A DNA stretch of 32,615 nt from a virus. Shown here piece by piece: positions 26,356 to 32,615 of the stretch (the first letter of the stretch is position 1; each line of letters begins with the position of its first letter). The notes beneath the pieces were generated by a model. The model was not told the DNA's origin, made no database searches, and saw only the letters and a program-made list of their open reading frames with translations. The position numbers were made by a program, and so were the translations under genes. The stretch spans positions 1 to 32,615 of IMG/VR virus record IMGVR_UViG_3300007960_000095. The stretch is one strand, 5' to 3'.

Positions 26356-26854
26356 CTGCACGCAATTCGATTATCTGTTCTCTAATTTGTTTGATTTCTT
26401 TATTCGCTTGTTTCAACAAATACCGATTGACGACTCCAATAATCACAAGGTAGGGTATCGTCAATAAATAAAGTGCTGCTAATAATCCCGTCATTTGTAT
26501 GTCGCCTTGAATCGTTTCGATTGCGACAAATACACCATAAATAATAATCGGTAAACTGCCAACGGCATAATGAATAGGTAGACGATCTCGTAGGAAACAA
26601 TAGACACTCATCAAATAAGCAAACGCAATAATATAATAGGCATTGATATTTAACGCGTCTGCTAATTCTGCTACGCCTCCCGACGTTCCTCGCTCAATTA
26701 AGACGCTATTAATCCCAGCGAATAGCATATAAAAAACGCCTAGTCCAAACTGGGATTGTAAAGGACGCACGTATGAAATGAGCTTGTTGTTGATGGTCTT
26801 AACATTAACCATGTTATCAAATTGGATTATCAATTTCGACTCGAGTAGTTTCAT
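26348..26854 (-). CDS. Multi-pass membrane protein (holin candidate), 168 aa
   Basis: At least three to four hydrophobic segments are visible: FGLGVFYMLFAGINSVLI, YYIIAFAYLMSVYCFL, AVGSLPIIIYGVFVAIE, and LLAALYLLTIPYLVIIGVV. The C-terminus is a charged helix (KQANKEIKQIREQIIEL). The late promoter lies just upstream. An ATG at 26887 would sit inside the loop of the leader hairpin without a ribosome binding site, so the ATG at 26854 (MKLLESK) is preferred, though its site is also weak. Position at the head of the late operon suits a holin; not proven. Confidence 0.55.
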   Translation of the reverse strand: MKLLESKLIIQFDNMVNVKTINNKLISYVRPLQSQFGLGVFYMLFAGINSVLIERGTSGGVAELADALNINAYYIIAFAYLMSVYCFLRDRLPIHYAVGSLPIIIYGVFVAIETIQGDIQMTGLLAALYLLTIPYLVIIGVVNRYLLKQANKEIKQIREQIIELRADG

Positions 26855-26874
26855 AGGTTCATTTCTTGGAATTG

Positions 26875-26898
26875 AAAAACCCGCCATAAAAGCGGGTT
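26875..26898 (-). terminator. Leader terminator-like hairpin in the late operon
   Basis: On the minus strand AACCCGC (26898-26892) pairs with GCGGGTT (26884-26878), loop TTTTATG, followed by TTTC. It lies about 40-60 bases after the late promoter. The ATG in the loop is the longer start of the membrane gene. Its U tract is short, so it is a modest terminator. Confidence 0.6.
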
Positions 26899-26941
26899 CA
26901 AAAACGGAGTACTTGCGTCATATTGGTTGTTCTGTACTTTC

Positions 26942-26969
26942 ATTTTAGCATAGATTATCTATCTGTCAA
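26942..26969 (-). promoter_or_regulatory. Late operon promoter
   Basis: TTGACA (26969-26964) and TAAAAT (26947-26942), 16-base spacer, on the minus strand. It is the only strong promoter I see between the right-end genes and the terminase/capsid genes, so it probably drives the whole late operon. Its leader contains the hairpin at 26875-26898. Confidence 0.75.
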
Positions 26970-27015
26970 ACAAAGTCATTAAAGGTTGTAATTATCCTGA
27001 CAGACGATATTGAAA

Positions 27016-27534
27016 CTATTCATGATTAACGTCTATCCGTTTGATAATCGACTCATGCTTTGCCGTTTCATTTTCTGGTATCACTGGAATATCTCGCAGA
27101 TTTGCACGTTTTCGCCGTTCAATCTTGGTTAACAATTCCGCATAGAATACTACCATGTCATATCGATTTACATTTAAAATTTTACAGCATTGAGATAGCA
27201 TTTCACGTTCCTCTTTTTGTGATGCATCGCTATGCCCGAATCTATATTTATTTTTCAGGTAGAGTAGTAAAAGATACAATTGATAATCGAAGCTCGAAAA
27301 TTCCAAGTTGTGGATTCTATTCTGATAAACACTATCGTCAAAGTCGTAATCTTTGTTGTACATAATTTTATTAATCACCATATCTTCTACAGGTCTATAA
27401 ACAGTCGTAACAAGATCATCTTTTTTATCACATATTGGTATAAACTGCCCGTGTTGGCGCGTAAATATCCGTATATGTTTCCGGTACGTTCGTCGTCTTA
27501 CAAAATCAGCACTATATCGATTTGCAATTTTCAT
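27016..27534 (-). CDS. Unknown basic protein, 172 aa
   Basis: The ATG at 27534 (MKIANRYSADFVRRRT) is chosen because GGGGAT lies just upstream, after the metallophosphatase stop; a longer form from 27639 would overlap that gene. The N-terminus is basic (RRRTYRKHIRIF). The middle has QLYLLLLYLKNKY and the end is an Arg/Lys-rich helix (ERRKRANLRD). It could bind nucleic acid. Not recognised. Confidence 0.5.
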   Translation of the reverse strand: MKIANRYSADFVRRRTYRKHIRIFTRQHGQFIPICDKKDDLVTTVYRPVEDMVINKIMYNKDYDFDDSVYQNRIHNLEFSSFDYQLYLLLLYLKNKYRFGHSDASQKEEREMLSQCCKILNVNRYDMVVFYAELLTKIERRKRANLRDIPVIPENETAKHESIIKRIDVNHE

Positions 27535-27562
27535 ATCCCCAAAATATCCCAATATATCACAA

Positions 27563-28663
27563 TTAAATGACTCCTGTGAATGATAATGGCACGGAATAAC
27601 GCGTCGTGCCGTCAATTGCATAGATATGCGTTTCATCACGATAATACATGAAATTAGTGAATTGTACCGCGTCGGTGTCTGTATCTAATATTGCCATGCC
27701 TAACGATTGCGTCCAGTTTGATGTATATTTACCGCGATTAGTTTCGTAATGTGGTACTAAATCGCATCGACAACCGACTACCATCGCGTGACTTGTAAAT
27801 CGAATGGCTTTATGAGTATATCCGTCAGGTCTATGCGTATGCCCTGCGACGTGATGAACGGTGTGATCTTTGGTTGTCATGGATTTAGCGACGTTTTGAC
27901 CTGCACCACCATCGTGCCGTATAAATAGACTGTCTAACAAAAGCTCTTGCGTATTGCCTAAATAATGCACACGACCTTCATGCTTAATCAAATCGGTAAA
28001 TAGTCGTAGTAACGTTTTTGGAGTCCTACCTGATAATGCCATCTCATTGAATCTTAAATCGTGGTTTCCAAAGATAAATGGCATTAATGGATAATTCCCC
28101 GCTTCAATGAGCCGATCCGTGTCCTCTTTGTATGCTGATTGAATTCGCTCATAGCAGTCATCGAACGACGGAGATTGTTGTAGTTCATAGTCGGGTTCGT
28201 GACGCGATATAGTTGGGAAGTCGAATATATCACTCCCGTGAATGATTATATCTGCACCAATAGATTTAATAATTTCGGCATCGAGTGCAACCGCATCTGG
28301 ATCGTGAAACGGTATATGTTTGTCAAATGGAAAGAATATTTTTAACCATCGTTTTGATTTTTTTAGTGCTTTATAGCGTGACCAAAATCCATCGGCATTA
28401 TTGTCATTGTAAGTTAATCGTCGAATGACAACGGGTTTAATCGCTTGTTTGAATTTAGGTAATTTCGTCTCAATTGCATTAAGTTCAGGTTCTTGATTAT
28501 CACGTTGAACCCACTTACACCATTTACGATACTCCGATACACCACCACGTACACCTGATACGCTTACGTTATACCGTTGTGCAATCTGTTTATTTGTGTA
28601 TCCATCTTGACGCATCTTATAAAATTTATCAGCATTTAATCGTGGTTTTGTTGGCTTTTTCAT
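27563..28663 (-). CDS. HTH-metallophosphatase (calcineurin-like), 366 aa
   Basis: The ATG at 28663 follows CGGAGGG. Residues about 8-45 contain a helix-turn-helix (MRQDGYTNKQIAQRYNVS). The catalytic part has the metallophosphatase order: D114-x-H116 (PFDKHIPFHD), GSD (about 143-145), GNHD (199-202), IRHDGG (His250) and GHTH (274-277). Such enzymes cut phosphodiester bonds with two metals. A GNHD/GHTH enzyme joined to a DNA-binding domain suggests action on nucleic acid, perhaps on phage or host DNA or signalling nucleotides. The following gene lies 29 bases downstream. Confidence 0.85.
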   Translation of the reverse strand: MKKPTKPRLNADKFYKMRQDGYTNKQIAQRYNVSVSGVRGGVSEYRKWCKWVQRDNQEPELNAIETKLPKFKQAIKPVVIRRLTYNDNNADGFWSRYKALKKSKRWLKIFFPFDKHIPFHDPDAVALDAEIIKSIGADIIIHGSDIFDFPTISRHEPDYELQQSPSFDDCYERIQSAYKEDTDRLIEAGNYPLMPFIFGNHDLRFNEMALSGRTPKTLLRLFTDLIKHEGRVHYLGNTQELLLDSLFIRHDGGAGQNVAKSMTTKDHTVHHVAGHTHRPDGYTHKAIRFTSHAMVVGCRCDLVPHYETNRGKYTSNWTQSLGMAILDTDTDAVQFTNFMYYRDETHIYAIDGTTRYSVPLSFTGVI

Positions 28664-28689
28664 AAACCCTCCGATAATCATAATGTGTA

Positions 28690-29154
28690 TTATAGCATAT
28701 TTTCTAATGATTTCATATTAGGTGTAAACCAATTCAATTTGTAATATAGCGCACGGCGTGCCGGGTGCTTGCCCTTACCTACATTATTTACATCAAATAG
28801 TTTATAAATCAGGTCGAAATGCTTGCGCGTCGTGTCCTCTGTATACCCTGATTTTAGTGCAATCTGCTTAATGCTATAGGTTGGATGTTGCTGGATCGTA
28901 TTGAATGTTGTTTGTATACGCGATGGGAGTAAATATCTATTTCTATCTGGATGTATCCAACCTAGTAAATTAAAAATACTCAATTGTAAATCGTGCCCGA
29001 TTAATAAATGCGTGTTCTTTTGTGCAAGGTCAGTCATGCAAACGCGAACGGTTACAGCCGTTACGTCGGATATATCTGCAATGCCCTGATATGTTATTAA
29101 AGGATTTTCTACAAAATAACGTAGTATTTTAGCGTGGCGTAATTTGATATACAT
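28690..29154 (-). CDS. Two-HTH DNA-binding protein A, 154 aa
   Basis: Two helix-turn-helix regions are visible: TYQGIADISDVTAVTVRVCM (about 21-41) and YSIKQIALKSGYTEDTTRKHF (about 93-113). A basic linker (GKGKHPARRALYY) follows. GGGAGGGAAAG precedes the ATG, giving a strong ribosome binding site. It is a relative of the gene at 31,717, with the same layout and the same LYxxxxWF-type C-terminal segment. It lies downstream of a terminator with no promoter of its own. Confidence 0.75.
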   Translation of the reverse strand: MYIKLRHAKILRYFVENPLITYQGIADISDVTAVTVRVCMTDLAQKNTHLLIGHDLQLSIFNLLGWIHPDRNRYLLPSRIQTTFNTIQQHPTYSIKQIALKSGYTEDTTRKHFDLIYKLFDVNNVGKGKHPARRALYYKLNWFTPNMKSLENML

Positions 29155-29194
29155 CTTTCCCTCCCGTCGATCTCGTTATCTAAAAGTTAAAAGC

Positions 29195-29221
29195 CACGTA
29201 TTTTGTACGTGGCTTTAATAT
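29195..29221 (-). terminator. Terminator after the helicase-methyltransferase gene
   Basis: On the minus strand AAGCCACGTA (about 29216-29207 region) pairs with TACGTGGCTT around a CAAAA loop and is followed by TTAACTTTTA. It lies six bases beyond the stop at 29227. Confidence 0.85.
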
Positions 29222-29226
29222 GCTAC

Positions 29227-31668
29227 CTAAAACATTACGAGTTGTTGTTTCGCTTTTTCAGCTTCTTGAAGATGTCGAATCGCTGTTTTAAAATACGACT
29301 CTTTGAGTTCAATGCCGATAGCTTTGCGATTCATCCGAATTGCAGTTACTAATTCACTACCGACTCCTGCGAATGGACTGAATACGGTATCTCCCTCGTT
29401 TGACCATAAATCAATACCCTTACGAATTACATCAAGCTGCAACGGGCAGATATGTTTTTCGTCGTCGTTATCACGCGCGATCTTGTGGTTTAATACATTC
29501 GTTTGGTCAATATCAAACCATACCGGGCTTGCGTATCGTTGCCACACTGCAATTGAATAGGCGCGTTGTTGTTCTTTTTCGTCCATCGGCAAGCCGTTAT
29601 AACTGTATTCATATTGTTCACTAGACGGTGGTTTAGTGCCTATATAATCACCGATGACGCGCTTTTGTGTTACTGGCTCAATTAAGTCCTCATTGTCAAC
29701 GTCCCATTTGCGGAATGTGATGAGATAATCTGCCATGCCTTGACGCACGCCACTCGCGTCTTTTGTGAAGTTCTTATGCAACAATCCATGATTCTTAGTG
29801 CGTTGCATTTCGATAACAGGATCTTTCCAGATATTCACACGACTGTGGAATACCCACTTAGGTTTTGTCTTACGTTCAATCTGCCATTCTGCTAAATCGC
29901 GCTTATATGCTGATATACTATCATAATCGTCAATGTCGGGTTTATCCATCTCCTCGAATGCACGAATAATATCACCGGCAAAGTCCTGTAAACCCATTGC
30001 GCCGTCACGACCTTTATATAGCGGCAAGTCTTTACAATGGACTGAACACAAACGTCCTACTTTTGTTGTACGGTACATCTCACGGATGAGATATTTATAG
30101 TGTTTGAAAAATTCGTCATTGTCTGAGGAATTACCCATGTCAGCTTCAGATGCGCTATAGATATATAGATTCGCGAATGGTGGTGAATGAATACCGTAAT
30201 CAATGCTATTATCATCGATCTTCGCAATCTGTTCTACGCAATCCCCAAGATGCAATTCCCAGTTCTTGCCACTCTCGTATTGATATTCCGGCGTTTTCAG
30301 TTCCGTTTTATTTTGATCTCTAAATAGCCCGTGATTTTCCATCGCTTTAGTCATCTCCGTTTGCATTTCAATAAATTGACGTTGTTTTTTGTGAATCGCC
30401 TGTACGACGTTGCCCTCAGATTCGCTGAATATCATATAGGCGTTTACGGGTTTCTTTACTCCGAAACGATATGACCGTCGTAGTGCCTGATATGTTTTCT
30501 CAAAACTGAATGACACGCCGACGAGTATCTGATGAGTGCAATGTTGCCAATTAAGACCGAAACCCGCTATTGACGGTTTCGTGATAATTGCACGGTACTT
30601 TTGTTCAGTAAATGATTGTAACTTATTAACTTTATCTTCGCGTTTATCACTACCGTTAACTTCAATTGCAAACGAGAACGCATCTTGAAGTTCTTGAGCT
30701 TCGTCATTGGTATCGCACCAAAATATAATAGGCTCATCGTCGTCGATGGTATCTACGATGCGTTGCGCTTCTGCTACTCGTAAATCTAGCGATTCGCGTT
30801 TTAGCGCGTGTAATCCTGTACTTGATACATTAACATCAGGGAATAACATGCCTTGTTCACTCGCACGGTCAAGTGTTGCCTGTGAATATCCTACGCTACA
30901 TTCAAGCATATTCAATTCTGGTAAGTCGAAATTAGGCATATCGTATTCAGCACCTAAGTCACGTGGATGAGATATGCAAACCGCCCAAGATGTTAGCCAA
31001 CGATAAAAGTCGTCGCGCCCGTGTGACTTCAGGATGTAATTACCGGCTGCCATTGTGTCATTTTTGAACCATCTCATAATCATCTCATTAGACGGCATAA
31101 CATCCAAAAAGTCCGCGTGATTCCCTATTTCAAGAAAGTCGTTTGGCGCGGGGGTTGCTGTACATGCTAATTTATACGGTGTTTGCCGGAATGATTCTGC
31201 TAACATCTGTTTTGTCTTACCTGTAAAATTTTTCAGGATACTCGACTCATCCAACGCTACACCGTCAAATTGTGAACAATCGAACTTGTGAATACGATCA
31301 TAGTTCGTAATCACAATTGCATCAGCTGGTAATGATTGCATTTCACTTTCATCGGCAACATAGTCAATCTTAATGCCGATTTTATCAGCTTCAATGATCG
31401 TTTGTCCTGTTACGGCAAGTGGAGCTACGATAATTACGCGCCCGGCAGTATGTTGCGATACGTGACGTGCCCACTCAACTTGCATGAATGTTTTCCCGAG
31501 TCCACATTCGGCAAATATAGCTGCCTTGCCGAGTGCTATTGCCCATCGGACAATAGCATTTTGGAATTTGTATAACATCGGATGCACATCTGATTCTTGA
31601 ATCTCAAAACCAGCATATTGAGGGTTTTCATGTTTACTCTTTAAAAATTCTTTATATTGCACGTTCAT
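29227..31668 (-). CDS. Helicase-DNA methyltransferase fusion, 813 aa
   Basis: Residues 1-440 are an SF2 (SNF2-like) helicase: ECGLGKT (54-60), LDESS (139-143), TATP (170-173), QALRRSYRFG (394-403). Residues about 465-813 are an amino-methyltransferase: HSPPFANLY (494-502, catalytic SPPF) and FSPFAGVGS (763-771, AdoMet binding). The order catalytic motif before AdoMet motif is that of the beta class (N4-cytosine or N6-adenine). No nuclease motif is seen. It has its own promoter and ACGGAG site. Likely role: DNA modification or anti-restriction. Known in several phages. Confidence 0.9.
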   Translation of the reverse strand: MNVQYKEFLKSKHENPQYAGFEIQESDVHPMLYKFQNAIVRWAIALGKAAIFAECGLGKTFMQVEWARHVSQHTAGRVIIVAPLAVTGQTIIEADKIGIKIDYVADESEMQSLPADAIVITNYDRIHKFDCSQFDGVALDESSILKNFTGKTKQMLAESFRQTPYKLACTATPAPNDFLEIGNHADFLDVMPSNEMIMRWFKNDTMAAGNYILKSHGRDDFYRWLTSWAVCISHPRDLGAEYDMPNFDLPELNMLECSVGYSQATLDRASEQGMLFPDVNVSSTGLHALKRESLDLRVAEAQRIVDTIDDDEPIIFWCDTNDEAQELQDAFSFAIEVNGSDKREDKVNKLQSFTEQKYRAIITKPSIAGFGLNWQHCTHQILVGVSFSFEKTYQALRRSYRFGVKKPVNAYMIFSESEGNVVQAIHKKQRQFIEMQTEMTKAMENHGLFRDQNKTELKTPEYQYESGKNWELHLGDCVEQIAKIDDNSIDYGIHSPPFANLYIYSASEADMGNSSDNDEFFKHYKYLIREMYRTTKVGRLCSVHCKDLPLYKGRDGAMGLQDFAGDIIRAFEEMDKPDIDDYDSISAYKRDLAEWQIERKTKPKWVFHSRVNIWKDPVIEMQRTKNHGLLHKNFTKDASGVRQGMADYLITFRKWDVDNEDLIEPVTQKRVIGDYIGTKPPSSEQYEYSYNGLPMDEKEQQRAYSIAVWQRYASPVWFDIDQTNVLNHKIARDNDDEKHICPLQLDVIRKGIDLWSNEGDTVFSPFAGVGSELVTAIRMNRKAIGIELKESYFKTAIRHLQEAEKAKQQLVMF

Positions 31669-31701
31669 ATTAACTCCGTTTTGTTTATATGTATTTTATG
31701 T

Positions 31702-31730
31702 ATTATATAGATATTTTCATGAATTGTAAA
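31702..31730 (-). promoter_or_regulatory. Promoter of the helicase-methyltransferase gene
   Basis: TTTACA (31730-31725) and TATAAT (31707-31702), 17-base spacer, on the minus strand. It overlaps the 3' end of the upstream HTH gene. The leader AACAAAACGGAG is followed by the ATG at 31668. This promoter lacks the P1-P4 dyad. Confidence 0.85.
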
Positions 31731-32202
31731 GAATGAGTTTATTGAAGTCGTCGCGTAATTGGTCTACATCAAACCAACCGACTCGCTCATATAATCGTAA
31801 CCGTGTAAACAATGTACTACGCGCTTGAATATCGTAATAGCGATATAAGTTTAACATTCCTTGACGTACGGATTGCATGGAATAGCCTAACGTATCTGCT
31901 AATTGTTGATATGATGCACTAGGTGTTTGTACTAATTGTTTGACTGTGTAATATTGAATCGAATCCCATTTATAGGAATATGGAATAATTCCCAGTGGTT
32001 TGATATATCCAATATAATCGAAAAATTGCAATCGGCTAATGCGTTTATGGCACGATGGGAAGTATTCACGAATTGCAAATGATACCAACGATTTACTGCA
32101 CGATCCAATAGACTGTTCAATTTCTGAATGTGATATAAATGGATTCAGGAATATGAGTCCAAGAATCTCCTTTTGACGTGGAGTGTGTGATTTTAAAAAC
32201 AT
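31717..32202 (-). CDS. Two-HTH DNA-binding protein B, 161 aa
   Basis: Two helix-turn-helix regions: ISHSEIEQSIGSCSKSLVSF (about 23-42) and ASYQQLADTLGYSMQSVRQG (about 96-115). The layout matches protein A at 28,690: N-terminal HTH, IGYI-type linker, second HTH, and a RLRLYERVGWF ending like A's YYKLNWF. The two are probably diverged duplicates. The ribosome binding site is weak (AAGCGG). It could regulate genes of this cluster; no target is shown. Confidence 0.7.
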   Translation of the reverse strand: MFLKSHTPRQKEILGLIFLNPFISHSEIEQSIGSCSKSLVSFAIREYFPSCHKRISRLQFFDYIGYIKPLGIIPYSYKWDSIQYYTVKQLVQTPSASYQQLADTLGYSMQSVRQGMLNLYRYYDIQARSTLFTRLRLYERVGWFDVDQLRDDFNKLILYNS

Positions 32203-32213
32203 TATATAACCGC

Positions 32214-32615
32214 TTATTTATCAAAAACTTCCACAAACAACTGCCAAAATCCGAAGTTATTACGATAATTAAAAGCATCATCATATGTGTAAAATTCATC
32301 ACCATTTTTAGTTAAATAAATGATTTTACAATATATAGAAATATCTTCAATTTTAGTAATAACAAGTTTATCATCCGGATAGATATGTTCATGTGGAGGG
32401 TAGTTTATATCCGATGTGATAATATTGTATTTTGTCGCTTTAATATTGGTAGGGTTTTTATGAAAACTCCAATATATTTGAAAATCATCTTCTAAATTAG
32501 CATCAATCCAATCGTCTTCATCCCAATCGTCTTCATCCCAATCATCTTCATCCCAATCGTCTTCATCCCAATCATCTTCATCCCAATCGTCTTCATCCCA
32601 ATCATCTTCATCCCA
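32214..32615 (-). CDS. Acidic protein with DWDED repeats, 5' end outside the window
   Basis: The frame runs off the right edge. The first seven visible units are W-D-E-D-D repeats encoded by 15-base units. They lead into about 99 non-repeated residues, starting WIDANLEDDFQIYW and ending NNFGFWQLFVEVFDK, then TAA (32216-32214). The repeats are extremely acidic, like DNA mimics, but this is inference. The gene ends 12 bases before the HTH gene. Function unknown. Confidence 0.7.
   Translation of the reverse strand, partial: WDEDDWDEDDWDEDDWDEDDWDEDDWDEDDWDEDDWIDANLEDDFQIYWSFHKNPTNIKATKYNIITSDINYPPHEHIYPDDKLVITKIEDISIYCKIIYLTKNGDEFYTYDDAFNYRNNFGFWQLFVEVFDK
32511..32615. repeat. 15-bp tandem repeat (seven units) reaching the window edge
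   Basis: The plus-strand unit ATCGTCTTCATCCCA repeats seven times. One base alternates G/A in units 2-7, making a 30-bp higher-order period. It codes for the WDEDD pentapeptide on the minus strand. The sequence stops inside the array. Confidence 0.9.

Noticed and set aside
1-32615. CRISPR array or insertion sequence
   Set aside because: No spaced direct repeats and no transposase frame; the only clear array is the coding 15-bp repeat at the right edge.

Overview
The window is an AT-rich stretch of a tailed double-stranded DNA phage or prophage (Caudoviricetes, siphovirus-like, HK97-type virion). The evidence is a complete, collinear head-to-tail module on the minus strand: terminase small and large subunits, portal, protease-capsid fusion, neck genes, tail tube, frameshifted tail chaperone, tape measure and tail-tip genes. 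I could not assign the host. No integrase, repressor, DNA polymerase or endolysin lies in the window, so lifestyle cannot be called.

Layout. (1) Left end, plus strand, 1-2046: the 3' end of a cytosine-5 DNA methyltransferase that changes frame, then a promoter with a dyad, a 102-aa gene, two tRNA-like elements, and three overlapping small genes, closed by a bidirectional terminator. (2) Late region, minus strand, about 26,970 down to 2,050: promoter and leader hairpin, small membrane proteins (holin candidates), a phospholipase-D-like gene broken by a frameshift, terminase, portal/head-morphogenesis fusion, prohead protease/major capsid fusion, neck and tail genes, large PKD-containing tail protein, tail fibre. 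(3) Right end, minus strand, 32,615 down to 27,016: an acidic DWDED-repeat protein running off the edge, two related two-HTH proteins flanking a helicase-DNA methyltransferase fusion, an HTH-metallophosphatase and an unknown protein.

The least ordinary feature is a repeated 45-bp promoter/operator. Four near-identical copies (around 528, 12,700, 20,745 and 8,780) each stand directly upstream of one small unrecognised gene. Three of these genes sit inside the late operon between virion genes and each is followed by its own terminator. They look like moron cassettes under one shared regulator. Late transcription must pass these terminators, and the late promoter itself is followed within about 40-60 bases by a hairpin, so processive antitermination or strong read-through is implied.

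Other points of interest are a textbook A AAA AAC -1 frameshift site in the tail chaperone gene (the downstream frame gives 94 further residues), tRNA-like RNAs with intact T arms but aberrant D and anticodon arms, and two genes apparently broken at C runs, which may be sequencing errors.
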